From the NCBI RefSeq assembly GCF_002073975.1, contig NZ_CP020384.1, positions 3,348,001-3,412,000 of the forward strand: DNA of 64,000 bases, read 5' to 3'. Positions 34,618-45,873 of the stretch are shown piece after piece; within the stretch, counting starts at the first letter, position 1, and every line of letters starts with the position of its first letter. This stretch comes from Rhodovulum sp. MB263. Lineage in GTDB: Bacteria; Pseudomonadota; Alphaproteobacteria; Rhodobacterales; Rhodobacteraceae. A program made the translations under genes and the position numbers. The notes beneath the pieces are model-generated. The model was not told the origin of the DNA. It did no database searches and saw only the letters and a program-made list of their open reading frames with translations.

Positions 34618-35805
34618 TTAGGGGCGGGCGGCTGCCAACCTGCGCGCGCGGGAGGAAAGCGACAGCGCGGCGCCGGTTCCCATGCCAAGCAACATCGCCC
34701 AGAGCGGCGCGCCGATACCGAGAAAGCCGATGCCCGAAACCGTGGTCATGAAGGTAACGAGGGCCGCCTCGCGGCGCTCGGGCGCGGCCAGGGCAGCCTG
34801 CAGGCTGGTGCCGATGGTACCGAGCAGCGCGAGCCCTGCCACGGTCACGACCAGGGCTTTCGGCGCGATGGTGAACAGCCCGACCACGGCGGCGCCGAGA
34901 ATGCCCACCAGCATGTAAAGCAGGCCCGCGACCACCACCGCCCGGTAGCGCGTGTCGGGATTTTCGTCGGCCTCGGGCCCGGCGCAGATCGCGGCGGTGA
35001 TGGCGGCAAGGTTGAAGGCGTAGCCGCCGAACGGCGCCAGCACCAGCGTCGTGAGCCCGGTCACGGTCAGGCAGGCCGAGACCGGCGGCGCATAGCCCGC
35101 AGCCCTCAGCGTGACCACGCCGGGGGTGTTCTGCGAGGCCATGGTGACGATGAACAGGGGCAGACCGACCCCGATCAGCACCGGCAGCGAGAATTCCGGC
35201 AGCACTGCCACCGGTCGGGCCAGCGACAGATCGAGCGCGCCCTGCTCGAAGGCGCCGGTCGCGGCACAGAAAAGGCATCCCGCCAGCAACACCGCCGGGA
35301 TGGCGAAGCGCGCGAACCAGATCCGCCCGGCCAGATAGACCGCGCACATGACCGCAACCAGCGACAGGTTCTCCTCCATCGAGACGAAGATCCCCAGGCC
35401 GAACTTGAACAGGATGCCCGCCAGCAGCGCATTGCCGATGGCGTCGGGAATGAGATGCGAGAGCTTCTCGAACCAGCCGCTCAGCCCGGTCAGGGTCAGC
35501 AGCAGGCCGCAGAACAGGAAGGCGCCGATGGCCTCGGGCATCGACACGCCGTCGAGCCCGACGACCAGCAGCGCCGCGCCGGGCGTGGACCAGGCGGTCA
35601 GGATCGGCATCCGGTAGCGCAGCGACAGGATCAGCCCGCTCGCCCCCATCCCGACGCCCAGCGCCAGCATCCAGCTATTGGCCTCGGCCTGACTTGCGCC
35701 CAGCACCTCGAGCGCCTGGAAGATGATCGCGACGCTGCTGGTATAGCCCAGCAGAACCGCGATGAAGCCTGCCACAAGATGCGAAAGTTTCAGCCCCGAG
35801 CCCAT
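34618..35805 (-). CDS. BenE-type benzoate/H+ symporter family protein
   Basis: This 395-residue membrane protein has about 12 hydrophobic helices and BenE landmarks: GYTSSVAIIFQALEVLGAS near the start, RMPILTAWSTPGAALL, LIPDAIGNALLAGILFKFGL and FIVTMASQNTPGVVTLRAAG. BenE proteins are thought to import benzoate with protons. No benzoate-degradation genes lie nearby, so the real substrate may be another aromatic acid or purine-like compound. It is divergent from an XRE-cupin regulator, 102 bases away, which probably controls it. Confidence 0.88.
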   Translation of the reverse strand: MGSGLKLSHLVAGFIAVLLGYTSSVAIIFQALEVLGASQAEANSWMLALGVGMGASGLILSLRYRMPILTAWSTPGAALLVVGLDGVSMPEAIGAFLFCGLLLTLTGLSGWFEKLSHLIPDAIGNALLAGILFKFGLGIFVSMEENLSLVAVMCAVYLAGRIWFARFAIPAVLLAGCLFCAATGAFEQGALDLSLARPVAVLPEFSLPVLIGVGLPLFIVTMASQNTPGVVTLRAAGYAPPVSACLTVTGLTTLVLAPFGGYAFNLAAITAAICAGPEADENPDTRYRAVVVAGLLYMLVGILGAAVVGLFTIAPKALVVTVAGLALLGTIGTSLQAALAAPERREAALVTFMTTVSGIGFLGIGAPLWAMLLGMGTGAALSLSSRARRLAAARP

Positions 35806-35907
35806 TTCGATCCGTGCCTTTCCTGCCAGTCCGGGCTAGGAGGCAGGAGCCGCCCACCCGGCGGCGGACGCTATAACGCCCGAACGCTATAACGCACAAG
35901 CCCTCTC

Positions 35908-36492
35908 ATGCCGATGACAGACAGCAAGATCCGGATCAATCTCAGGGCCGCCCGCAACCGCGCCGGGCTGAGCCTCGCCCAGGCCGCCGAGCTCACCGGG
36001 GTCAGCAAGGCCATGCTCGGCCAGATCGAACGCGGCGAGTCGAGCCCGACGCTGGCGACGATGTGGAAGCTTGCCAAAGGGTTCCGGCTGCCGCTGACCG
36101 CCCTGATCGAGGATCTGGTGCAGACCACCGGCAGCTTTGCGCCCGCCGAACGCGCGCCGGTGCGGTTCGAGGGCGACATCCGCGTGCGCACGGTGTTTCC
36201 CTTCGATCCGGTCTTCGGCTCGGAGACCTTCCTGCTGACGCTCGCCCCGGACCAGGTCCACCTGTCGAACCCGCATGATACCGGCGTGGTCGAGGATGTC
36301 TTCGTGACCGAGGGCGAGATCGGGATCCTGCTGGACGGCCAGTGGCAGACCTTCCATGCGGGCGACGGGTTGCGGTTTCCGGCCGACCGGCCACATGGCT
36401 ACCGCAACCGGACCGGCGCCCCGGCCCGCTTTCACAACACGCTGCATTATCCCCGCACCGCACTGCTCGAGGACGGCCCCGGAACAGGTTGA
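35908..36492 (+). CDS. XRE-family transcriptional regulator with C-terminal cupin domain
   Basis: This 194-residue protein has a helix-turn-helix in its first 65 residues (LRAARNRAGLSLAQAAELTG and VSKAMLGQIERGESSPTLAT) and a single cupin barrel from about residue 105 to 185 (HDTGVVEDVFVTEGEIGILL, GDGLRFPADRPHGYRN). Regulators of this build sense a small ligand through the cupin. It is transcribed divergently from the benE-like transporter, so it most likely regulates that gene and itself. Start ATG 35908 is followed by a second in-frame ATG at 35914 and either could be used. Confidence 0.88.
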   Translation: MPMTDSKIRINLRAARNRAGLSLAQAAELTGVSKAMLGQIERGESSPTLATMWKLAKGFRLPLTALIEDLVQTTGSFAPAERAPVRFEGDIRVRTVFPFDPVFGSETFLLTLAPDQVHLSNPHDTGVVEDVFVTEGEIGILLDGQWQTFHAGDGLRFPADRPHGYRNRTGAPARFHNTLHYPRTALLEDGPGTG

Positions 36493-37007
36493 CCCGCCGC
36501 CGCCATCTGCACGGGCAACAGGAAAACACTTCCGCAATCCGGCTCAACTCGACGCCAGATGGCAAGGGCCCCGTGATATTCGAGAGAGCCCCCCTGAAAA
36601 CCGGCCGGTAAAAAATCCGGTCTCCGCCCGAAAACCCTGTGCATTTCCGTCTTCCGGTCCGCAGGGAAAGCGGGCTTCGCATATCCTCCGACTCGCCGAG
36701 TCCCCATTCAATTTCAATGTCTTTTGCAGTTTTTGGCCAGCGACGAATGGCAAGAGAAAATTGACCCCGAGCACTGCTTTCAAGGCCACAGCTTTCACGC
36801 AGCGACATGATCCTTTTCCGGCTGAACCGCTGAACCGCTGAACCGAAACACAAGACCGGCCGCGATCCCCGAAACAGGGAATTTTTCCGCCTGAAAACGC
36901 ATGATGTGCTTCCAGAGCCAATCTCCAGAACGAATGCAATTCACCCTCTGCGCGCCCGGTCTCAATAATTTAAAAAATTCCCTCAAAGGCCTTAATTTTT
37001 AAGACTA
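36493..37007. other. Gene-free AT-rich stretch
   Basis: About 500 bases with clearly lower GC than the flanks, especially 36680-37010, hold no convincing gene in any frame. The only structure noticed is the triple 8-bp repeat at 36821-36844. The last part is the AT-rich upstream region of the GntR regulator promoter. An unannotated small RNA cannot be excluded. Confidence 0.5.
36821..36844. repeat. Three tandem copies of GCTGAACC
   Basis: Three exact, adjacent 8-bp units within the AT-rich gene-free stretch. The significance is unknown; it could arise by slippage or bind a protein. Confidence 0.8.
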
Positions 37008-37049
37008 ATTGACAGATGTCAATTCGGGCATCTAGATTTGTCCGACAAA
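37008..37049 (+). promoter_or_regulatory. GntR-regulator promoter with two palindromic operators
   Basis: TTGACA (37009-37014), an 18-base spacer and TAGATT (37033-37038) form a sigma-70 promoter. The -35 lies inside the perfect palindrome ATTGACA-GA-TGTCAAT (37008-37023). A second palindrome, TTTGTC-C-GACAAA (37037-37049), overlaps the end of the -10. TTGTCnGACAA is the kind of site bound by FCD-type GntR regulators, so autorepression is likely. Confidence 0.7.
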
Positions 37050-37074
37050 CAGGTCCTGGGGGAGAGACTTCGCG

Positions 37075-37833
37075 ATGCGGGAGGAGGACGGACGGTCACC
37101 GGACATCGGTCGCGAGGCCGGGATGGCCGCCCGGCCGAGACCGGTCCTGCCGCGCGCGGGCGGTCCCGGGCTCTCGGCGGTCGACGATCTGGTCGCCAAG
37201 CTCCGGGCGATGATTTCCTCGGAAGGGCTTCGGGTCGGCGACAGCCTGCCGACCGAGCGCGAGCTTTGCGACAGGTTCCGGGCCAGCCGCAACACGGTGC
37301 GCGAGGCGATGCGCATCCTCAAGGCCTATGGCGTCGTCACCGTCCGCCCCAAGGTCGGCGCGACCATCGTCGACGACCGCATGGAACGCGCGCTCGACCT
37401 GTTCTCCTTCAACACGCTCGACGTCTCGCGCGAGGCGTTTTCCGACATCCAAGGGTTTCGAGGGCTTCTGGAAGTGGCCGGGATCGACCTGATCCTCGAC
37501 CGCATCGCCCGGGCCGACATTGCCGAGATGCGCGAGATCAATGACGGGCTGCGCCGGACCGAAAGCCTTGATGAGGCTGCCGAAATCGACTTCGGCTTCC
37601 ATACCCGCCTGATCGCGGTGATGGGCAACAAGGCGATCCTCGATATCTACAAGATCATGAAGCCGGTGATCCTGAGGATCATGTCGAGGGGCAGGAACGG
37701 CGCTGTCCAGGCGATCGAGACCCATGCCGATCATCTGGGCATTCTCGAGGCGCTCGAGGCCCGCGACCGGCTGGCCTACCAGTACCGGATGCGCAGCCAT
37801 CTGCAGGCAAGCGTCGGCAATTTCGACCCGTAA
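37075..37833 (+). CDS. FadR/GntR-family (FCD) transcriptional regulator
   Basis: This 252-residue protein has a winged helix-turn-helix at about residues 35-100 (GLRVGDSLPTERELCDRFRA, SRNTVREAMRILKAYGVVTV) and a helical FCD effector domain after it (EVAGIDLILDRIARADIAEM, DFGFHTRLIAVMGNKAILDI, THADHLGILEALEARD), with the Asp/His residues that bind a metal and an organic acid in this family. The ATG at 37075 follows GGGGGAG. It has its own promoter with two palindromes. No catabolic genes are adjacent, so its regulon beyond itself is unknown. Confidence 0.88.
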   Translation: MREEDGRSPDIGREAGMAARPRPVLPRAGGPGLSAVDDLVAKLRAMISSEGLRVGDSLPTERELCDRFRASRNTVREAMRILKAYGVVTVRPKVGATIVDDRMERALDLFSFNTLDVSREAFSDIQGFRGLLEVAGIDLILDRIARADIAEMREINDGLRRTESLDEAAEIDFGFHTRLIAVMGNKAILDIYKIMKPVILRIMSRGRNGAVQAIETHADHLGILEALEARDRLAYQYRMRSHLQASVGNFDP

Positions 37834-38142
37834 CCTGCCGGTGCTGCCCCGCCCCGGGCCCGAGCTGCCGGCGGGGCCCGGACCGACATTTCCGGAGCGC
37901 GGGACAGGCGCCGGGAGGTGCCCCGCGGATCGGGCGAGCCCTCGGGATGCGCCGCTCAGAGCCCCCCGACCCGGCCGATGCGGGGACAGGGGGCCTGCCC
38001 CGGTTCCGTCCAATGGCGCGCACGCCGGGGACGCCCTGGCCAGCGTCAATCCCGGCGCGCCTCCAATCCGGGCCAGGGCCTGCCGGGCGGGCGCGGGTCC
38101 GACTTCAGCCCCACATCAGGGGAGCAACCGGCACGATCCGCC
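37834..38142. other. Intergenic region, nothing recognised
   Basis: About 310 bases of GC-rich sequence between the GntR gene and the convergent DUF2339 gene. No gene, strong terminator or repeat is seen. Confidence 0.5.
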
Positions 38143-40989
38143 TCAGCCCCGCTCCCAGATCCGGCTGACCGCGCGGTCGAGCCAGGCCAGCCCGGCCAGC
38201 GCAAGACCGAGCCCGACGAAGGAGGCGACCCGGACCAGCCCCGAGAGCCCCGACATGTCGATCAGGAAGACCTTGGCCACGGTCAGCCCGACCCCCGCCA
38301 TCGCCAGCCGCCGCAGCGCATGCGAGCGGGTCAGCACCGCCAGAACCAGTCCCAGCCCCGAGGCGAGCAGAAGCGCCAGCGTATAGCTGTAAAGCTCACC
38401 ATCGCTCGGCCCCGGCAGCGACAGATCCGGGCCGCGCCAAAGCCGCCGGATCTCGAGCCAGCCCCAGACACCCAGCCCCAGCACCGAGAGCCCGCCCAGC
38501 CCGGGCCGCAGCCACCGCGCCCCGGGCCGACCCGGCGCCCCCAGCAGCACCGCCCCCGCCCCGAGCACGACCGCCAACGGCAGGAGCGCAAGCGCCAGAC
38601 TGTCGAGAACCGGCGGCCCCGCGACCCGGCCCACCCCGGCGACCAGCGTCCTGCCGAGATCGTCGGCCATCACCGCCACGGCGCCGCAGGCCGCCAGCCC
38701 CATCAGCACGGCAAAGCCGATCCGGAGCGGACGCAGAAGCGCCGGGTCATGCGGCAGCCGCCAGATCTGGGCAAAGGCGGCCAGGATCCAGACCGTCGCC
38801 GTCAGCCCCTGCGCCCAATGGGTCTCGAACCCCTCGGACCCGAGCCCGCGCCGAAGCGCCACCGTCACCGCAAGTGCCGTCACCGTCACCAGCGAGGACG
38901 AGGCCAGCGCCCGCAGCGCCACCCGTTCGGGCCTTGCCAGCACCAGCATCGCCGCAAAAGCGACAAGCGGCCCGAGATGGGCCAGCAGCACGTCGGGCGT
39001 CCCGGCCCCGTGGATGGCCCAGTCGATGCCCGGATCGACCAGAAGCCGGTAGCCGATCACCGCCGCGCCAAGCTGGGCCAGCCAGCCCAGCGGACGCATC
39101 GGCCGCTGCCGGTCGATGATGACCGCCGCCACCATCATTGCCGACAGCGCCAGCGTCAGCGCGGTCTTGGTCAGCACGAGGAACAGCGCCAGCCCGATCA
39201 GGATCAGCGCCGAGGCCGCGAAGAGCCCGGTCTCGAAGCCGCGGGTCTCGCCGCCCAGCGCGGCCCGGCGCTCGGCAAGGGCCACCATCAGCCCCGCCCC
39301 CGCCATCACCGCCAGCGCCCAGGGGTAGGCGCCCGTCACCTCGCCGGGCGCCCAGAGGAATTCGAGCACCAGGATCGTCGCGGGAAGCAGCACCGCCGCG
39401 CCCAGCGCCCAAAGCCCGCGATGATCGGGCCGGGCCTTCCGGGCCAGCCGGAGGAAGGCGATGACCGACAGCGCGGCGCCCCCTGCCGCCAGCCACCAGA
39501 CCGTCGCCGGCGCCGGGCTTTCGGGCAGCCGGTCGATCCCGGCCCGGAAGGCACGATAAAGCGGTCCGCCCTGAGCCGCATGCAGACCGAGCCCGACCAG
39601 CGCCGCCGCCGCCGGGAAGACCGCCAGATCCTCGAAGGCCGGGGCCCGGGCAAGCCCCAGCGCCACAGCCGCGAAGACCAGAAGCAGCAGCGCATAGCCA
39701 AGCCCGTTGCCCGCCGGGCTCGCCGCGTCGAGCATCAGCAAAAGCCCCGCCCCGGAAACCTGCGCGACCCCTGCGGCCGCAAGCCAGGTCGGAAAGGCGG
39801 GCCTGCCGGTCCCCGACGCCCCCTGGCTGGCCATCGCCCCGCTCTCGACCGGCCGAAGACTCCGCGCCGGGATCAGCACCGCGCCCACGCCCAGCGCCAG
39901 GGCGGCCAGGGCCAGCCCCGGCGCATCGGGCGCATGCATCCACAAGAGCCCCAGCGCCCCGACCGGCAGCGCCAGCGCCAGCCCCGACACCCAGGCCCAG
40001 CGCCGAAAGGTGTCAATGCCCAGCCCCGCAAGCCCCACCATCGCGAAATAGGGGTAAAGCAGCACCGCCTTGTCGGAGGAACCACCGACGAAGAAGGGCG
40101 CGGCCGTGGCGCCCAGAAGACCGATGGCCGACAGCACCGGCCCGTAAAGCCAGCCCAGCAGCATCGCCACCACCGAGACCGCGGCCATGCCCGCGAGCGC
40201 CGGAACCGACCCGATCAGCCCGTAAAGCGCATGGGCCGACAGGATCGCGATGAACAGGACCACCGTGCCTGCGCCCGAGAAGGTCGAGGGCAGATGGCGC
40301 AGATTGGGCGTGGCGCTGTCGCCATGCCGCCGCCGGATCACCTCGCCCCCCGCGATCAACGCAGCCCCCAGCACCAGCGCGCCCAGCACCCGGAGCGGCG
40401 GCGTCAGAAGCCCCTGCTCGACCCCGTATTGCACCATGAAAAGCCCGCCGAGGATCAGCGAGAGCGCGGCCAGGGCCAGCGTCCAGTTCTCCCGCAGCCA
40501 GACCGCCAGGCGGTCGGCCAATCCGGGACCCTGCGATGCAGAGGCCAGTTCGGAGGGCGGTTCGGACTGCGGCACCTTCGCCGCGGCCGCGACCGGCGGG
40601 GCCTGCTCTGCCTGCCGCTCCTCGCGCCGGGTCTCGGGCGCAGCAACGGTCTCTGGCACCGTCACGGGCAAGGGATCGGGCGCGGCATCGGTCGGTGCGA
40701 CCTGCGGACCGGAGTCTGGGGAAAGGGCGGCCGCGTCCGCAGCCTGCTCGGCCGGCGTCTCTGGCGATGCCTGTGGCGAGGTCTGAGGCGACGTCTGAGG
40801 CGGCGCGTCCTGCCGCAGCGCCGCGACCTCCCGCGCCAGGGCCTCGAATTCCTTGACCAGCCGCTCCAGCCGGACGCGCAGATCGGCATTCTCGGAGCGC
40901 AGCCCGAAATGGGCAAATATCAGCGCCGGCAGCCCGACCAGCACGAGAAGGCCATAGACGCTCCCGAACACGATCAACATGGTTTCCAC
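38143..40989 (-). CDS. DUF2339 family polytopic membrane protein
   Basis: About 948 residues. One N-terminal membrane segment (MLIVFGSVYGLLVLVGLPAL) is followed by a coiled-coil stretch (LRVRLERLVKEFEALAREVA), about 100 Pro/Ala/Glu-rich residues, and then some 25-30 hydrophobic helices to the end. The central MVQYGVEQGLLTPPLRVLGA and RHLPSTFSGAGTVVLF segments mark DUF2339. Function is unknown. The start is uncertain: GTG at 40989 is supported by an AGGGG ten bases upstream, and ATG at 40980 is also possible. It is divergent from tex, with about 150 bases between starts. Confidence 0.82.
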   Translation of the reverse strand: METMLIVFGSVYGLLVLVGLPALIFAHFGLRSENADLRVRLERLVKEFEALAREVAALRQDAPPQTSPQTSPQASPETPAEQAADAAALSPDSGPQVAPTDAAPDPLPVTVPETVAAPETRREERQAEQAPPVAAAAKVPQSEPPSELASASQGPGLADRLAVWLRENWTLALAALSLILGGLFMVQYGVEQGLLTPPLRVLGALVLGAALIAGGEVIRRRHGDSATPNLRHLPSTFSGAGTVVLFIAILSAHALYGLIGSVPALAGMAAVSVVAMLLGWLYGPVLSAIGLLGATAAPFFVGGSSDKAVLLYPYFAMVGLAGLGIDTFRRWAWVSGLALALPVGALGLLWMHAPDAPGLALAALALGVGAVLIPARSLRPVESGAMASQGASGTGRPAFPTWLAAAGVAQVSGAGLLLMLDAASPAGNGLGYALLLLVFAAVALGLARAPAFEDLAVFPAAAALVGLGLHAAQGGPLYRAFRAGIDRLPESPAPATVWWLAAGGAALSVIAFLRLARKARPDHRGLWALGAAVLLPATILVLEFLWAPGEVTGAYPWALAVMAGAGLMVALAERRAALGGETRGFETGLFAASALILIGLALFLVLTKTALTLALSAMMVAAVIIDRQRPMRPLGWLAQLGAAVIGYRLLVDPGIDWAIHGAGTPDVLLAHLGPLVAFAAMLVLARPERVALRALASSSLVTVTALAVTVALRRGLGSEGFETHWAQGLTATVWILAAFAQIWRLPHDPALLRPLRIGFAVLMGLAACGAVAVMADDLGRTLVAGVGRVAGPPVLDSLALALLPLAVVLGAGAVLLGAPGRPGARWLRPGLGGLSVLGLGVWGWLEIRRLWRGPDLSLPGPSDGELYSYTLALLLASGLGLVLAVLTRSHALRRLAMAGVGLTVAKVFLIDMSGLSGLVRVASFVGLGLALAGLAWLDRAVSRIWERG

Positions 40990-41135
40990 GATACTCTTTT
41001 CCCCTCGTCGTCCGGTCCGCAGTCTCGCGATCGGCATCGTCCTGCGCAAGGCCCCGGACCAGCGGGATTCCGCCGCTTGGCGGCGGCCGCCGGCCGGGAT
41101 AGGGTGGCGCCCCCTGACCCTGACTTCGGACCGCC

Positions 41136-43535
<2,400 letters not shown>

Positions 43536-43659
43536 GCGGGTCGGCCCAACGGCGTGTCACCGGCGTGCCACCGGCGGGTCACCGCCCGCCGCGACGCCGG
43601 CTCGATTGACGCGGCAAGGCCGATCTGCCATGCCGCCAACGCTTGGCTGAGAGGGCAAC

Positions 43660-44904
43660 ATGCACGAAAAACCGCTCGAATCCGTCGAACTGGACCTGTT
43701 GGCGGTGATCCGTCAGATCCATGCTGAAGAGGGCCCGTTCGGGCGCGACCTGCTGCTGGTGCGGGCGCGCGGGCGCGGGCTGGAAGTCTCGCGCCCGCTG
43801 GGCCGGCTGAAGGAGCTCGGGCTGGTCGAGGAGATCGAGCGCAAGCCCATCCTGCTGCGCCGCCTGTTCGGCGCCAGGCCCGAGGCCCTCCTGCGCCCGA
43901 CCGCCTCGGGCCTCGCGCTTGGCAGCGAGGCCACGGCTTCCGAAACCACAGCGGCGGCCGAGGCTGGTCCTGATATTGGCCCGGATACGGGCCCTGACCC
44001 CGCATCCGAGACCAGTCCCAAGGCCGGACCCGAGGTTGGGCCCCAGACCGGAACTGGTGCAGGCACCGGGCGCGAAACCGCAACTGCGCCCGAGACGACC
44101 CAGCGCCCGACAGCTGTCCCGGACCCGGACAAGAAACCGGCCGCGCGCACGCCGTCTCCGGCCCCCGCCCCGGCACAGTCCCCGGCGCCCGCCCCGTCCA
44201 CGCCTGAACCGCCCCCCGCGCCCCGGGTAGAACCGCCCGCGCCCCAGGCTCCGCACCCGGCGCCCCACAGGGCATCCCCGGCGGAACCGCCTGTGTCGGC
44301 CCCCAAGGCCACGGCCGCCCCCCGGGCCGAACCGAGCACCCCCGCCGCCCCCCCGGCCGGGACCGATGCGCCGCTGCCGATGCCCCGCCGGGCCGCCCCG
44401 CGCAACCCGCGCGGATATACCGAAGAGCTTGGCGGCAGCCCGGTCGCGGTGAAGACGGTTCCGCTGCGCCACAATGCCGATCCGGCGATGATGGAGAACC
44501 TGCGCGAGGCGCTGGCGGTGATCGGGATCGAGATGACCTTCGCCGGCGAGGCGCTGATCGCCGACCGCATGGACCGGGGCGCCTCGATCGGCGAGGCGCT
44601 GTCGCAGGTCGTGCTGTTCGCCTTCGCCCATGCGGTGGCCGAAGATGCGCGCGAGGGCGAGCAACTGCAGGCGCTGGGCCTCACCGATTACGCGGTCGAC
44701 GTGATCGCGGAATTCGAGCGGCTTCGCGATGCGGGCGAAATCGACGGCGACCGGCTGGAAGAGGACATGCGCCGGCTCTGGACGCTGGTCGGCGACAGCC
44801 CCGACCGGCTGCGGCTGGCCGAAGAGCTGCTGCACGATCCGGTCGGCGGACTGACCCCGCCGGCATTGCTGCCCGAGGATCTGCGGCCCGCCGAGGAAAG
44901 CTGA
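43660..44904 (+). CDS. Uncharacterised two-domain protein with a Pro/Ala/Thr-rich linker
   Basis: This 414-residue protein is not assigned to a family. Residues 1-70 are compact and charged (LDLLAVIRQIHAEEGPFGRD, GLEVSRPLGRLKELGLVEEI) and resemble a winged-helix domain. Residues about 85-250 are low complexity, with runs such as PAPAQSPAPAPSTPEPPPAP and GPDTGPDPASETSPKAGPE. Residues about 265-410 are helical and well ordered (MMENLREALAVIGIEMTFAG, LRLAEELLHDPVGGLTPPAL). The start at 43660 follows GAGGG. It lies 124 bases after tex and ends at a strong bidirectional terminator. It could be a DNA-binding regulator, but that rests only on the N-terminal shape. Confidence 0.7.
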   Translation: MHEKPLESVELDLLAVIRQIHAEEGPFGRDLLLVRARGRGLEVSRPLGRLKELGLVEEIERKPILLRRLFGARPEALLRPTASGLALGSEATASETTAAAEAGPDIGPDTGPDPASETSPKAGPEVGPQTGTGAGTGRETATAPETTQRPTAVPDPDKKPAARTPSPAPAPAQSPAPAPSTPEPPPAPRVEPPAPQAPHPAPHRASPAEPPVSAPKATAAPRAEPSTPAAPPAGTDAPLPMPRRAAPRNPRGYTEELGGSPVAVKTVPLRHNADPAMMENLREALAVIGIEMTFAGEALIADRMDRGASIGEALSQVVLFAFAHAVAEDAREGEQLQALGLTDYAVDVIAEFERLRDAGEIDGDRLEEDMRRLWTLVGDSPDRLRLAEELLHDPVGGLTPPALLPEDLRPAEES

Positions 44905-44921
44905 GCCGAAGGAAGCCGAAA

Positions 44922-44961
44922 CGAAAAGACCCCGGTGCGATCTGCGACCGGGGTCTTTTCG
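44922..44961. terminator. Bidirectional Rho-independent terminator
   Basis: A perfect 15-bp stem (44922-44936 with 44947-44961, CGAAAAGACCCCGGT) and a 10-base loop, with TTTT on one side and AAAA on the other. It separates the proline-rich gene from the convergent receiver-like gene. Confidence 0.92.
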
Positions 44962-44975
44962 TGAGTTCGGGCCTT

Positions 44976-45353
44976 TCAGGCCGTAGCCGGCTCGGTCAGG
45001 ACGTCAAGGACCATGCGCTCGGTGAACGGGCGCAGCAACAGGCGGCAGCCCGCGCTCATCACCCGTTCGACATCCTCTCCGAGGGTCAACACCAGACGCG
45101 CCCCGAGTTTGCCGAGATTGGTGGCCAGACCGCTTGCCAGGGCCTCGTCGAGGCGAAGCTCCAGAAAGGCTGCATCGACCGATCCGACACCTTCGAGGCC
45201 GGAGGCCATTTCATCGACCGAAGAGAAGTGCATCACCCGGCACGGCCCCAAAGTCTCGATCGCCTGGATCAGGTCGGCCGAGATGAGAGCATCCCGTTCG
45301 AGCACAACATAGGTCGGGTGCGCTTTCGCGACAGGCATAGCCGCGTGCGACAT
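44976..45353 (-). CDS. Degenerate receiver-domain protein
   Basis: This 125-residue protein has the size and strand-helix pattern of a single CheY-like receiver (YVVLERDALISADLIQAIET, AAFLELRLDE, GARLVLTLGEDVE, LLLRPFTERM). The residue aligned with the phospho-acceptor Asp is Glu65 (FLELRL), and the conserved Lys of the last strand is Arg (LRPF). The protein thus probably cannot be phosphorylated and may mimic the active state. The ATG at 45353 lies behind AAGGAG; 27 extra codons further up are not receiver-like. It stands alone, with an inverted repeat in its leader and a strong terminator after it. Confidence 0.65.
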   Translation of the reverse strand: MSHAAMPVAKAHPTYVVLERDALISADLIQAIETLGPCRVMHFSSVDEMASGLEGVGSVDAAFLELRLDEALASGLATNLGKLGARLVLTLGEDVERVMSAGCRLLLRPFTERMVLDVLTEPATA

Positions 45354-45377
45354 GTCGGGGGGGTCTCCTTTCCGCAA

Positions 45378-45395
45378 GATGATCCACAGATCATC
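45378..45395 (-). promoter_or_regulatory. Inverted repeat in the leader of the receiver-like gene
   Basis: GATGATC-CACA-GATCATC, a perfect 7-bp inverted repeat 25 bases upstream of the start codon. It could be an operator or a leader hairpin. Confidence 0.5.
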
Positions 45396-45555
45396 ATAAC
45401 AGGAACAAGGCGGCAAGTGCATTAAAGATAACACTACCCACGCCGCCCCCGCGCCTGCGGAGCGCCGCCCCGTTACTCAACGGAAAATTTCATCACCCCA
45501 TTGGAATCAGAAAAAATATTCCCCGGCATCACCGGAAGGGAAGAATTTCGCACAA

Positions 45556-45586
45556 AAACGCGCCCCGCCCGAAGCCGGGCGGGGCG
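45556..45586 (-). terminator. Rho-independent terminator of csbD
   Basis: An 11-bp GC stem (45561-45571 with 45576-45586) with an AAGC loop is followed on the minus strand by CGTTTTTG. It lies about 28 bases past the csbD-like stop. Confidence 0.8.
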
Positions 45587-45613
45587 TTTCGTTCGGTCTG
45601 TCGGGATGCCGCA

Positions 45614-45814
45614 TCAGCGGAACTTCGCCAGAAACTCGTCGACTTCCCGCTCGGCATCCTCGCGAGCCTTGCCGTAACGCTCCTGGATCAGGCCCACCAG
45701 CTGTTCCCGGTCCCCTTCGGTCCGGTCAAGATCGTCGTCGGTGAGCGCGCCCCAGGCCTCGCGGGCCCGGCCCTTGATCTGTTTCCATTTGCCTTGGAAG
45801 ATATCGGTATTCAT
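45614..45814 (-). CDS. CsbD family stress protein
   Basis: This 66-residue protein matches CsbD: MNTDIFQGKWKQIKGRAREA, WGALTDDDLD, then LVGLIQERYGKAREDAEREV. CsbD-like proteins are small, highly charged, helical and abundant under general stress; their function is not known. The ATG at 45814 has a strong AGGAGG. A perfect EcfG-type promoter (GGAAC-N17-CGTT) lies 34-59 bases upstream, and a terminator follows, so it is a single-gene stress unit. Confidence 0.92.
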   Translation of the reverse strand: MNTDIFQGKWKQIKGRAREAWGALTDDDLDRTEGDREQLVGLIQERYGKAREDAEREVDEFLAKFR

Positions 45815-45847
45815 TTGAACCTCCTTTCCTCTCTGCAATGCCCGGTC

Positions 45848-45873
45848 AACGTCCGGTACCCGGATTATGTTCC
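45848..45873 (-). promoter_or_regulatory. EcfG-type general-stress promoter of csbD
   Basis: On the minus strand GGAAC, exactly 17 bases, CGTT. This is the alphaproteobacterial general stress sigma factor (EcfG) consensus. The -10 lies 34 bases from the csbD start. Confidence 0.85.
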
